The position numbers and the translations under genes were made by a program. Positions 29,912 to 38,663 of a stretch of DNA of 64,000 bases are shown here, in pieces. Each line of letters begins with the position of its first letter. Positions within the stretch are counted from its first letter, which is position 1. Source of the DNA: Photobacterium lipolyticum (GTDB taxonomy: Bacteria; Pseudomonadota; Gammaproteobacteria; Enterobacterales; Vibrionaceae); assembly GCF_003026475.1 (NCBI RefSeq), contig NZ_PYMC01000002.1:434001-498000 (forward strand), written 5' to 3'. The notes beneath the pieces are model-generated. The model had not been told where the DNA came from, did no database searches, and saw nothing but the letters and a program-made list of their open reading frames with translations.

Positions 29912-29934
29912 GCAGGGGGGCATATCCCCCCTGC
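29912..29934. terminator. G/C-rich hairpin between the ABC exporter and the convergent operon
   Basis: GCAGGGGGG (29912-29920) pairs perfectly with CCCCCCTGC (29926-29934) around CATAT. It sits between two convergent genes. T runs are weak on both sides, so it may act as a two-way stop only in part. Confidence 0.5.
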
Positions 29935-29949
29935 ATTAAGGATTATCGA

Positions 29950-30735
29950 CTAGCTCTTTAACCCTTCACTAACCAGTAAATAGCCGCGATTACGCTTGGT
30001 ATCTTTAGTTGCCATGGCTTCAAACAACTGGTCACTCTGCACCCATACCCAGTTCGCCTTAGTATTTGATACGTCCATGATCAGAAATGAATCCGATGCT
30101 TTATGATAAGCACCAACCGGTGAATAATGGCCGGAGCCTGGCTGGTTAAGCGGTGCTCGGGAGTAGTTAATTACCACGTATTGATTCTTAGTTTCCATTG
30201 CTTTGATCAATTCAGCTTTCATCTCAGCCTGATGATCCAGGTTATCAACGTAGACCGTTTTAACAGTTAACTTATTCGATTGAAGCAGATCAGTCATCTG
30301 ATCCAACTGTAAACCATAATCAGGTCCGGCCCCAGCAGTAAGCGGCTGGCCCATGATCTGCAATCGGGTTTTAGCACTGTTTGCTAACACTGTGTTTTGT
30401 GTATATTGCTCATAGAATGGCGTCCAGTCACCCTGCGGGAAATAGGCGCGATCTTCCGGTTTAATACCTGACTCATCCAAAGGAATATCAGTGACATTTT
30501 GTCTTACCCGGAGCGCATTCAGAACGATGCTTGTAGATGCCACACCACAATAAACTTTGTTGTCCTGCGCTTCATAAAAGTTAGCCAGTTTGAAAAAGTC
30601 GTTTTTATAGTGAGACTGCTCAAGACGGGTAATACCCTCATTACTTGACCAGTCCAGCACATCAGCGACTGCAGCGGCACTCGGCAACACTGCCAGCATT
30701 ATAGAAAGAACCGATGTTTTCAAAATAGTATTCAT
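29950..30735 (-). CDS. periplasmic phytochelatin-synthase-like cysteine peptidase
   Basis: This 261-residue protein has a signal peptide (residues 1-25, ending AAAVADV) and a papain-like phytochelatin synthase domain. The catalytic triad is visible in order: Cys63 (KVYCGVASTSIVLNA), His203 (GSGHYSPVGAY) and Asp221 (FLIMDVS). The His-Asp spacing of 18 equals that of the plant enzyme. Bacterial single-domain members mostly remove the glycine of glutathione rather than make phytochelatin. AAAAGG precedes the ATG. It lies 10 bp after the M20 amidohydrolase gene and ends the permease-amidohydrolase operon, which suggests a role in periplasmic breakdown of glutathione or its conjugates. Confidence 0.9.
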   Translation of the reverse strand: MNTILKTSVLSIMLAVLPSAAAVADVLDWSSNEGITRLEQSHYKNDFFKLANFYEAQDNKVYCGVASTSIVLNALRVRQNVTDIPLDESGIKPEDRAYFPQGDWTPFYEQYTQNTVLANSAKTRLQIMGQPLTAGAGPDYGLQLDQMTDLLQSNKLTVKTVYVDNLDHQAEMKAELIKAMETKNQYVVINYSRAPLNQPGSGHYSPVGAYHKASDSFLIMDVSNTKANWVWVQSDQLFEAMATKDTKRNRGYLLVSEGLKS

Positions 30736-30745
30736 ATTTAACCTT

Positions 30746-31909
30746 TTATATTAATCGTTGTTCAGCAATTCGACATAGCATCGTTACACCCAGTGGAATA
30801 ATGCTGTCATCAAAATCAAAATCACAGGTATGCAGATTGGTGCCTTTCGTTCCAATCATGAAAAAACAGGCGCCAACGCTGTCGTCCTTTTTAAAAAATG
30901 CCATATCTTCGCCACCCGGACTGGGCTCCACACTGGTGTTAAGGTTTTCTGTTCCAACCGTCGATTTAGCTACGTTGATCACACAGTCGACCTGCTCACT
31001 AGTATTCACTGTCGCCGGACAGAGAACTTCAAACGCCACGTTAGCTTCGGCGTTATAGGCCTCTGCAATTGAAGAGGCAACTTGTTTCATCTTACTGCGC
31101 AGGGTGTCGCCGACTTCGCTCTCATAGAAACGGATGGTACCGCCAGCCTCTGCGAACTCAGGAATAGAGTTAAACACTTCCCCGCTTCGGATCTTGGTTA
31201 CCGCAAGAACCCCCATTTGAGAACAAGGTACGCACTCAGATACGATTGACTGCCATGCAGTGATGATTTTTGCTGAGATAGTTATTGGGTTAACACACTT
31301 ATGCGGCACACTCGAATGTCCGCTGCACCCTTTCACCGTCAGGCTGAATTTTTCACCTGCGCCGGTAATTGGGCCGTAGCGCAACGAGATGGTATTTTCC
31401 GGCAATCTTGGCATGTTATGAAAACCGTACACTTCATCAAACGGGTACTTTTCAAACAGACCGTCATCCATCATCGCCTTCGCACCAGCGCCAATTTCTT
31501 CAGCAGGCTGAAACAAGAAGATAACCCTGCCTCGGAAACGACGATTTTCAGATAGGTAGCGGGCTGTTGCCAGCAGCATAGCCATGTGGCCATCATGGCC
31601 ACACGCATGCGCATGACCAGGATTTTGTGAAGCATAAGGCTTTCCGGTGCAATCCTGCATTGGCAGGGCATCCATATCCGCCCGGTAGGCAATCGTACGG
31701 CCTTCTCCCAATTCTCCGTCCAGAATTCCGACCACTCCGGTCTGGCCAAAATTGCGGTCAACTCTCAGGCCCCAGAATTCCAGCTTGTTCGCCACATATT
31801 GTGATGTTTTGTGAAGCTCAAATCCTACTTCAGGAAAGCTGTGTAGTTTATGACGCCATTCAGTAATTTCCTGATGCCATTCATTAACTATTTCAATCGT
31901 ATTCATCAT
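30746..31909 (-). CDS. M20 family amidohydrolase (N-acyl amino acid deacylase type)
   Basis: About 387 residues from the ATG at 31909 (a second ATG follows directly; an upstream TTG frame adds nine residues). It is a cytoplasmic M20D metallohydrolase. Motifs include RADMDALP, the metal-binding HACGHDGHMA, QPAEEIGAGA with the catalytic Glu pair, YGFHNMP, and the final metal His in the PSPGGEDMAFF to GTKGTNLH region. Members cleave N-acyl amino acids, including hippurate, and N-acetylated cysteine conjugates. It lies between an amino-acid permease and a phytochelatin-synthase-like protein, so a peptide or conjugate of cysteine is a reasonable substrate. That assignment is inference. Confidence 0.88.
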   Translation of the reverse strand: MMNTIEIVNEWHQEITEWRHKLHSFPEVGFELHKTSQYVANKLEFWGLRVDRNFGQTGVVGILDGELGEGRTIAYRADMDALPMQDCTGKPYASQNPGHAHACGHDGHMAMLLATARYLSENRRFRGRVIFLFQPAEEIGAGAKAMMDDGLFEKYPFDEVYGFHNMPRLPENTISLRYGPITGAGEKFSLTVKGCSGHSSVPHKCVNPITISAKIITAWQSIVSECVPCSQMGVLAVTKIRSGEVFNSIPEFAEAGGTIRFYESEVGDTLRSKMKQVASSIAEAYNAEANVAFEVLCPATVNTSEQVDCVINVAKSTVGTENLNTSVEPSPGGEDMAFFKKDDSVGACFFMIGTKGTNLHTCDFDFDDSIIPLGVTMLCRIAEQRLI

Positions 31910-31924
31910 ATTTGTCCGGATAGC

Positions 31925-31947
31925 AGCCAGAACCAAAAGTTCTGGCT
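31925..31947 (-). other. intercistronic hairpin in the permease-amidohydrolase operon
   Basis: AGCCAGAAC (31925-31933) pairs perfectly with GTTCTGGCT (31939-31947) around five bases, in the gap between the permease stop and the amidohydrolase start. There is no T run. It may act as an mRNA stability or processing element. Confidence 0.5.
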
Positions 31948-31963
31948 TAAGTTTACGAGTAGA

Positions 31964-33295
31964 TTAGGCTTTTTCGGATGCAGGCTGCATTTGTTGCACA
32001 GCTGCACGCTTTCGCGCAATAAAGTAAAGCGGAGAAATTAATGCCATGAAGCCCAATCCAACAGCAATTTTCATTGGTGGTTGATCTGCTAATAGATACA
32101 GACAGATGATGACAGCTAACACAGGAAGAACCGGACCAAATGGCGCTTTAAATGATGATTTTGCCGCTTCGTCATTGGCAAAACGCTTGCGGAATACTAA
32201 GACACTTAGGCAAGTAGGAATGTACTGAACAAATCGCGCTACCACAGACAACATAGCAAGTTGTGCGAATGAACCGCTTAGCGCGATAGGCACCGTTACG
32301 ACACAAGAAGCAATAATCGCAACTGTTGGAATACCGTTACCGTTCTTTTTACCAAAGAACTCTGGAATCATTTTGTCATCAGCCAAAGGCAGTAACGCAC
32401 GTGGAATATGGAACGAAGCTGCTACGTTAATACCACCAATTGAAACAATTGAACCAATAGTAATTAACCAGTAACCGAAATCGCCAGACACTACGCGAGC
32501 AGCATCAGCCAGTGGAGTACCTGAAGTAGCAACAGACTCACCAAGTACACCGACAGTCACTGCCATAACTAATGCGTAGAACATCATCACGATGCCAAGT
32601 GAGATACAAATAGCACGCGGCAAGTTTTTCTTAGGATCTTCCATATCTTCAGCAGCAGTACCGAATGTCTCAAAGCCAGTGAATGAGTAAAATGCCAAGA
32701 TCAACGCAGAGATGATGGTTTCAGAGTTTAATGTGTACGTCGGGTTAATTGCTGAGTTCGGAATGATGTTTGATGGCGTAATATGCCAAATACCTACGAC
32801 AATTAAGAATACCAATGGCAGCATCTTAGCTATCGTTGATACGTTGTTTACCATTTTCGCGGCATCGACACCAAGAAGGTTGATACCAGTAAGAACCACA
32901 ATGATACCAATCACAATAGCGTTACAAAGGATCGCGTCATCAGCAAATCCGAATGTATTCGATAGGATATTCTTAAATGCTACAGCCATAACCGCCCATG
33001 CAATACACTGCATAAACCATTTCAGAAAACCAACTTCAAATCCGGCAAACTTACCAAAGGCTTCTTTGGTATAGACATATGCCGCGCCATTTTTACTGAA
33101 ATAACCAGCTGCTTCAGCAAAGCATAAAGCGATACTTGCTACTAATGCGCCAGTAATAAACACCATTGCGACAGACCAGTCACCAGCAAATTTATAAAGC
33201 GACGCAGGTAAAAGAAATATCCCCGAACCAATAATAGAGTTAAAGCCTAGCAAGACTATCGACCATAAGCCGAATTTTTTTTGTTTTTCCGTCAT
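31964..33295 (-). CDS. APC-family amino-acid permease
   Basis: A 443-residue inner-membrane transporter with about twelve hydrophobic segments. The first helix carries the APC unwound motif GFNSIIGSGIFLLP, the region that binds the alpha-amino and carboxyl groups of the substrate. The ATG follows AAGGTTGTACTC. It is the first gene of an operon with the amidohydrolase and the phytochelatin-synthase-like gene, so it should import an amino acid or antiport a product. Cysteine, a cysteine conjugate or glycine would fit the neighbourhood; the sequence alone does not decide. Confidence 0.9.
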   Translation of the reverse strand: MTEKQKKFGLWSIVLLGFNSIIGSGIFLLPASLYKFAGDWSVAMVFITGALVASIALCFAEAAGYFSKNGAAYVYTKEAFGKFAGFEVGFLKWFMQCIAWAVMAVAFKNILSNTFGFADDAILCNAIVIGIIVVLTGINLLGVDAAKMVNNVSTIAKMLPLVFLIVVGIWHITPSNIIPNSAINPTYTLNSETIISALILAFYSFTGFETFGTAAEDMEDPKKNLPRAICISLGIVMMFYALVMAVTVGVLGESVATSGTPLADAARVVSGDFGYWLITIGSIVSIGGINVAASFHIPRALLPLADDKMIPEFFGKKNGNGIPTVAIIASCVVTVPIALSGSFAQLAMLSVVARFVQYIPTCLSVLVFRKRFANDEAAKSSFKAPFGPVLPVLAVIICLYLLADQPPMKIAVGLGFMALISPLYFIARKRAAVQQMQPASEKA

Positions 33296-33825
33296 GAGTA
33301 CAACCTTAAAAAGTTAATTATTTCTTATGTGTTCAAATATTCCGGATATCTATAATCTAATCGTGCACGAAGCCATATCATCTTATTTATAATGCCGATG
33401 ACATTAGTTGATTAAGACTATTTCCAAGTATTCTTTTTTAATTGAGCTGAAGCATACACCTTTAGAAGAGAAAAAAAATTGCAAATTTACTCGAAAAACC
33501 ACAATAAATAGAATTATTTCCCACAAAAACCACTTGGGCATAGAATAATTTCTTTACTTTGATTTCGGTTATGTTTGGATCAATCAATCACTTACAATTG
33601 TATGATCTAATTCAAAAAACAAAAAATAAATCGTAACATCTAAGATGACAAACGAAGTAAATAGTAAGAGATATATCACAAATTTATTATTTAATTTAAA
33701 GCCGATCATTAAAGATATAATCTTTGCCTAATATTTGAGCACTAGTGAAAGTTGGAATGAATATGCTGCATGGTGAGTATAAGGGAGGGTTGATACGATA
33801 TTCTCGATATAACGGAGTACCTATT
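33296..33825. other. long A/T-rich control stretch upstream of the permease operon
   Basis: About 530 bp without a supported gene. It should carry the promoter of the permease operon. It is markedly A/T-rich, which would suit H-NS binding; I saw no clear operator. Confidence 0.5.
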
Positions 33826-33856
33826 TTAAAAAATAAAAAAACCCGCAAATGCGGGC
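33826..33856 (-). terminator. terminator of ridA
   Basis: CCCGC (33842-33846) and GCGGG (33851-33855) form a short stem, followed on the minus strand by a run of seven T residues. It lies 23 bases past the ridA stop. Confidence 0.8.
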
Positions 33857-33878
33857 TTATCAGATAAAGCGAAAACGG

Positions 33879-34256
33879 TTACTGAGTAACTGCAATCACT
33901 TCAATTTCTACTTTGGCATCCAGAGGAAGTCGCGCAACCTCAACACAGCTGCGTGCCGGACAGTTTTCACCAAAAAATGCCGCATAAACTTCGTTTACGG
34001 TGCCAAAATCATTGAGATCTTTAACAAACACTGTTGCCTTCACAATATCAGCTTTTGTCAGACCTGCAGCATTAACAATCGCTTCTACGTTAGCCAGTGA
34101 TTGCTTTGCCTGCTCTGCGACATCTTCCGGCATTTTTCCGGTTTCTGGATTCAACGGTAGCTGACCAGAGGTGTATAGCATATTACCGAATTTCTTTGCT
34201 TGTACATACGGACCAACGGCTGCTGGTGCAGTGTCTGTATTAATTGTTTCTACCAT
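33879..34256 (-). CDS. ridA: RidA family 2-iminobutanoate/2-iminopropanoate deaminase
   Basis: A 125-residue cytoplasmic trimeric enzyme that hydrolyses reactive imines and enamines such as 2-aminoacrylate. The family signatures are visible: GPYVQAKKFGNMLYTSGQLP, the TVFVKDLNDF strand, and PARSCVEVARLPLDAKVEIE with the catalytic Arg before Ser-Cys-Val. GTAGGG precedes the ATG. It lies 88 bp after the cysteine desulfidase gene. That enzyme releases 2-aminoacrylate, exactly the RidA substrate, which gives a clear reason for the pairing. Confidence 0.95.
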   Translation of the reverse strand: MVETINTDTAPAAVGPYVQAKKFGNMLYTSGQLPLNPETGKMPEDVAEQAKQSLANVEAIVNAAGLTKADIVKATVFVKDLNDFGTVNEVYAAFFGENCPARSCVEVARLPLDAKVEIEVIAVTQ

Positions 34257-34303
34257 AATGCCCTACTTGTTATTTAAAAATTATGTTATCGAGAAAGATG
34301 CTT

Positions 34304-34336
34304 TATACCCCAACCACCTTAATGCAGTTGGGTATA
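34304..34336 (-). other. hairpin in the cyuA-ridA gap
   Basis: TATACCCCAAC (34304-34314) pairs with GTTGGGTATA (34327-34336) with one bulged C, around about 12 bases. It lies between the cysteine desulfidase stop and the ridA start. It has the TACCCAA core of the palindromic repeats seen elsewhere in the window and may be a small repeat or an attenuator. Confidence 0.5.
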
Positions 34337-34344
34337 TATGACAT

Positions 34345-35631
34345 CTATTTACGCACCATGATATCTAAAATCTGTACGTCAGTTTGAGTCATTGATCCGT
34401 TGGCTAACGCGGAAAGATTACGAATCGAGGTATCAACATCATCCGCCACTATCCCTTCATTACCCGTCACTCGGATACCATCGAGCGCCATCAATGCGGC
34501 TTTTACGGCAGCACCGGCCGAAGACGAAACTTTCATTGCACAACTGGCTTTGGCTCCATCACAGATAATGCCGGCAATATCGCCAATCATGCTGCAAATA
34601 GCATTACTGATTTTGTCAAAATCACCACCAAGCAACCAGGTCATCCCAGCCACCGCTCCCATCGATGCAGTGGTCGCACCGCATAGTGCTGAAAGTTTGT
34701 TTTGATGGCTTTTAATATAAATAGCCATTAAATGGGATAGCATTAATGCGCGGATCGTTTTTTCTTTATCGACGTTCAGGAAATCTGCCACAACGACCAC
34801 CGGCATCGTCGCCGCAATGCCCTGGTTACCAGAACCTGAATTACTCATCGCCGGTTTCATTGCACCATCCATGCGAGCATCGGACGCTGCCGAAGTACGG
34901 CGAAGCACATCGGTTAGCAATCCACCAGATAATACCCCCCGGTCAACATTACGCTGGAACGTTGCACCGATTTGTAAGCCATATTTACCTGTTAACCCCT
35001 CAGCCGATAATGCATCATTTAGCGCATAGGATTGTTCAATAAAACGGATATCTTCTAACGGCGCGTGCAGTGCAAAATCATAGATATCTTCCGCCGTGGC
35101 TTCTGTAAACGGGTTATCAGACTTACTGTTTGCATCTGTTGTCGCAGGCGCCGCGATATACGTTGTAATGCCATTTTCTTCAATGGCCACAACATGAGTA
35201 TGGCTGTCGGCAATAGTGACCGAGACAAATTCAGCACCGCTATTTACCGTCACTTTTGCATACAGAATATTGCTGACACCAGCGACGCCAACAGAGACGC
35301 AATCAGCATCAATCAGTGCCTTCGCCTCTGCCACATCTTCAGGCGTAATATGTTTAAGCACTTCCAGTTTTGCTTTTGCGTCACCAGCCAGCGCACCAAC
35401 CGCAGCCGCAATAGGCAACCCCACCATTCCGGTACCGGGCACGCCGACGCCCATGCCGTTTTTCATCAGGTTAGGGGAAACTAACGCCGTAATTTTTTCG
35501 GGCTTACCATTTAGCTTGTCTCGCGCAATCGCTGCGGCTAACGCGACTGAAACCGGCTCGGTACATCCCAAAGCCGGAACAACTTCTCGCTTAACCACAT
35601 TAATGAAACTATTCCATAGATGCGTTTTCAT
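34345..35631 (-). CDS. cyuA: L-cysteine desulfidase family protein (UPF0597, CyuA/YhaM)
   Basis: About 428 residues from the ATG at 35631, preceded by AAGGTG; a longer frame upstream lacks a ribosome-binding site. The protein belongs to the serine dehydratase alpha-like, iron-sulfur UPF0597 family. It shows VVPALGCTEPVSVALAAA near the start, GMGVGVPGTGMVGLPIA, SGSGNQGIAATMPV and a conserved Cys-rich C-terminal part (AICSMIGDIAGIICDGAKAS) that fits a [4Fe-4S] cluster. E. coli CyuA breaks cysteine into sulfide, ammonia and pyruvate by way of 2-aminoacrylate. RidA is encoded downstream. The partner cyuP-type transporter is not adjacent, but an APC permease lies in the next operon. Confidence 0.9.
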   Translation of the reverse strand: MKTHLWNSFINVVKREVVPALGCTEPVSVALAAAIARDKLNGKPEKITALVSPNLMKNGMGVGVPGTGMVGLPIAAAVGALAGDAKAKLEVLKHITPEDVAEAKALIDADCVSVGVAGVSNILYAKVTVNSGAEFVSVTIADSHTHVVAIEENGITTYIAAPATTDANSKSDNPFTEATAEDIYDFALHAPLEDIRFIEQSYALNDALSAEGLTGKYGLQIGATFQRNVDRGVLSGGLLTDVLRRTSAASDARMDGAMKPAMSNSGSGNQGIAATMPVVVVADFLNVDKEKTIRALMLSHLMAIYIKSHQNKLSALCGATTASMGAVAGMTWLLGGDFDKISNAICSMIGDIAGIICDGAKASCAMKVSSSAGAAVKAALMALDGIRVTGNEGIVADDVDTSIRNLSALANGSMTQTDVQILDIMVRK

Positions 35632-35855
35632 TTTTATCACCTTAATGCACGCAATGCAGAGATGATTCACTAACCACCATCAACGGTTGCTTGAAATGTA
35701 TTTTTGCAAAGGGCCACCCCTTAACTTGCTATGGCATTAATATACGGTGTCTTCTAAGGAATTTTTTCGCTTTTTTTGCTAGTAATCCAACCTTATATGG
35801 AATAATTTTCTCCATATTAGGGAACTGAAAGATGGTTTGTTATAGAGATCACAGT

Positions 35856-37385
35856 TTATGCCTTCCGCCCCGCCCACTTTTTACCAACTATCAATATAGG
35901 GGCAAGCACACATACCGAAATAACAAACCACTGGAAGTTATTTACCCCGGCGATAGCGGCCGTCTGGGTTTTCAATTGCCCACTCAACAGTGCTGCAACC
36001 CGGGCCGGGGTCGCTTCCAGCATACCTTTTTGCAAAACCTGAACCATCGTATTCTGATAGTGAATAAAGGCATTATTGGTTTCATTGAAGTTTTCACCCA
36101 GCACACTTACCACGCCAGAGGCTTCCTTGCTCATTAAACGGGAGAACAGAGCTATCCCCGCAAGACCGCCAAGTGTCCGGAACAGATAAAAGTAGCTTAC
36201 CCCTTGGGGGATATGCTTTTTATCAAAGCTGGAAAGAATAGAGATGGTCGCGGTAACATTCAGAACGCCGACACCAAAACCACGTAATAACAGGGCCAGC
36301 CACATGTCGCTTTCACCGCTTGAGGCATTACTGGTGGAAAGAAATGCGCTGGAAATCAGGATCATCAGTACCCCGGCAGGGATCACCGCATCTGATTTTA
36401 ACCGCGGATGGTTGCTGATCCAGATACTGACCACCAGCCCCAATAACATCATGCCGAAAGCGGGAACCTGGATCCAACCCAGCTCGCTATGGCTGTAGCG
36501 CAACACGCCCGCAAGGTAACTGGCAATCAACATAGAAGTACCCGACACGGCAAACCCGGCTAACGCAGCATTGTACATCGAGACTTTGTTCTTATCTGAA
36601 GCCAGTACATCAGAGCGAAGGTACTCGCCGCTTCCCCTATTTTTTCTGATCGCAAAGACACAAAGCAGGATCAAAGCCGCAGCTATCATGACCATATCAA
36701 TAATGACAGGGCTGTCAAACCAGTTGTAGAACTGGCCTCGCATCAGCACAAATACCACACCCAAGATGGCAGCGGTCATTAATCCAGCCTGAGTCAGGTT
36801 GAACGTAACAGGCTGTTTCTCATCTTCACAAGGGAAAGGACGTAACCAAAGCCAACCGACCAATACGATATAGAAAATAACCTGAACAGCAAAAGAAAAC
36901 TGCCAAAGGTTACCTTCAGCCAGCTCGGCCAATATCCACGGGTATACCCCCATAGGCAAGAGGGTGGTCATGAGCAGCATACAACCCTCGGCATAGGCAA
37001 TCTCTCTGACCGTTAAATTTCTCAATACCAAGACCTGTGCCGCGACAAGAATGGCACTAGCAGCAATGCCGTGGCCGAACCATGCCAGATATTGGGCTGG
37101 TGCCACCGTTGTGAAACCACTGATTACGGCGCTGGTTAAACCAATAGCAACGCCTGCTCCGAATAAGCGAATAGCACCAAAACGGTACGTCAGCCAGGAA
37201 GCAAAAGGCAGCATGGCCAATTGGGCCAGGATATATAAGATGTTGAACCAAGATCCGTCATCTGCCGATAAGCCGAGGGCTCCGGCCATCTCAGCAGCGC
37301 TTGCGTTATAGATGGCTGACGTGATGCCTAACGGGATCATTGCCAGCGATAGAAGCAGGATAAGTTCATTGCGCCGGATCATCAT
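35856..37385 (-). CDS. MFS drug efflux transporter, DHA2 (EmrB/FarB) type
   Basis: A 509-residue inner-membrane antiporter with about fourteen hydrophobic segments, as in EmrB-like proteins. The N-terminal helix and the loop AEMAGALGLSADDGSWFNIL match the first-loop pattern of the DHA2 group, and RFGAIRLFGAG follows as the loop 2-3 motif. Its ATG overlaps the TAA of the membrane fusion gene by one base (TAATG), so translation is coupled. With the fusion protein it should expel hydrophobic compounds or acids across both membranes with an outer-membrane channel encoded elsewhere. Confidence 0.92.
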   Translation of the reverse strand: MMIRRNELILLLSLAMIPLGITSAIYNASAAEMAGALGLSADDGSWFNILYILAQLAMLPFASWLTYRFGAIRLFGAGVAIGLTSAVISGFTTVAPAQYLAWFGHGIAASAILVAAQVLVLRNLTVREIAYAEGCMLLMTTLLPMGVYPWILAELAEGNLWQFSFAVQVIFYIVLVGWLWLRPFPCEDEKQPVTFNLTQAGLMTAAILGVVFVLMRGQFYNWFDSPVIIDMVMIAAALILLCVFAIRKNRGSGEYLRSDVLASDKNKVSMYNAALAGFAVSGTSMLIASYLAGVLRYSHSELGWIQVPAFGMMLLGLVVSIWISNHPRLKSDAVIPAGVLMILISSAFLSTSNASSGESDMWLALLLRGFGVGVLNVTATISILSSFDKKHIPQGVSYFYLFRTLGGLAGIALFSRLMSKEASGVVSVLGENFNETNNAFIHYQNTMVQVLQKGMLEATPARVAALLSGQLKTQTAAIAGVNNFQWFVISVCVLAPILIVGKKWAGRKA

Positions 37386-38434
37386 TACACCCCTGTATTA
37401 CCAGTGCTTACGGCACTATTGGTAAGAACAATAACCTCGGCGGACAAGCCCGGTACAACACTGCCTTTGAGAGCTGCGGGGATCTCCAACTGAATCTTTA
37501 CCGGCACGCGCTGAACCACTTTGACGAAATTACCCGTCGAGTTATCCGCTGGAAGCAAGCTGAATTGGGTACCGGTAGACGGTGAGATACTGCTCACTGT
37601 ACCTTTGATCTGCGTGTCAGGGAACATATCTAATACCACATCGACTTTCTGCCCGGGCTTTACATTGGTCAGCTGAGTCTCTTTGTAGTTGGCTTCCAGC
37701 CACAGATCATCGACTGGTACGATAGCAAGAATACCTGAACCGGCTTTGACAAACTTGCCCACCTGAAGGGAGCGGTTGCCCACGACCCCGCTGATTGGCG
37801 CAAGTATTTGAGTATCTTCCAGTGCCAGTTCACTCAGCTCCAACCCAGCCTTAGCCTGCTGTTGTTGCGCCAGTAGCTGTGAGCGCTCAGTATGTAAGGT
37901 TTTAAGCTGTTGCTTAGCTGCCGCCAGCTTGAGTTGTGTTGCCTCCAGGTTGGCACTGGATTCTATTGCTTTGGTTTTTTGCAAATCGTGTTGGGTCTTG
38001 CTGATCGCGCCATTTTTAACCAATTTGGAATAGCGTACCAACTCTCTTTGCTGGAGCCCATTTTCAGCTATTGCGACATTGAGATATGCGGCCGTTTCTT
38101 TGATCTTTACCTGCTGTAAATCAATTCGCGCCAAATTGTTCTCTAATGTCGCTTCAGCCATTGCCAGAGCGGCTTGCGCCTGATCTCGGCGAGCAACGTA
38201 ATCACGGTCATCAATGGTTGCCAGCAGTTCCCCGGCTTCTACCCGTTGATTATCAGTAACATATATTTGAGTAACACGCCCTGAGGCTTCAGCACTGATT
38301 TGGGTGATCTCGCCGTGCACATAAGCGTTTTCGGTTTTCACCTGGTCGGCTTTAGGCGCAAAGGTACTGTAGATTGCGCAGCCCGAAACAGCCAAGGCCA
38401 GAGCAACCACACTCGCTTTAATTTTTGTTTTCAT
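37385..38434 (-). CDS. HlyD-family membrane fusion protein, lipoprotein-like
   Basis: 349 residues from the ATG at 38434, preceded by GGAAGG; the frame is open much further upstream but would cross the operator and the TetR gene start. It has the EmrA/HlyD plan: N-terminal segment, lipoyl half (NAYVHGEITQISAEASGRV), a long alpha-helical hairpin, second lipoyl half (ILAPISGVVGNRSLQVG) and a beta barrel (AIVPVDDLWLEANYKETQL). Unlike EmrA, the N-terminus MKTKIKASVVALALAVSGC looks like a lipobox signal peptide, so it may be lipid-anchored. It is the first gene of the pump operon and divergent from the TetR gene. Confidence 0.92.
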   Translation of the reverse strand: MKTKIKASVVALALAVSGCAIYSTFAPKADQVKTENAYVHGEITQISAEASGRVTQIYVTDNQRVEAGELLATIDDRDYVARRDQAQAALAMAEATLENNLARIDLQQVKIKETAAYLNVAIAENGLQQRELVRYSKLVKNGAISKTQHDLQKTKAIESSANLEATQLKLAAAKQQLKTLHTERSQLLAQQQQAKAGLELSELALEDTQILAPISGVVGNRSLQVGKFVKAGSGILAIVPVDDLWLEANYKETQLTNVKPGQKVDVVLDMFPDTQIKGTVSSISPSTGTQFSLLPADNSTGNFVKVVQRVPVKIQLEIPAALKGSVVPGLSAEVIVLTNSAVSTGNTGV

Positions 38435-38453
38435 ATTATACCTTCCCATCCAC

Positions 38454-38482
38454 TTATCGTACTGTACCGGACAGTACGATAA
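38454..38482. promoter_or_regulatory. palindromic operator between the pump operon and tetR gene
   Basis: TTATCGTACTGT (38454-38465) and ACAGTACGATAA (38471-38482) are perfect 12-bp inverted complements around ACCGG. The site lies 20 bases upstream of the pump start codon and inside the divergent control region. TetR proteins of this type bind such palindromes and shut off the pump until a ligand releases them. Confidence 0.85.
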
Positions 38483-38663
38483 CTTATTTGATATAACATG
38501 TCCAAGTAATATTTGATGCGTGGTTGTGAAAACACCAATCCAAAATAACGAAACATGAAAAAATATTGCGAATGAGAAGTTACTTGGGTATAGAAATTTT
38601 AGGTCATAAATTGCATGGAATGGAGAGAACTGGTCTAATGTATCCAGATAATGAGGTATTGAA

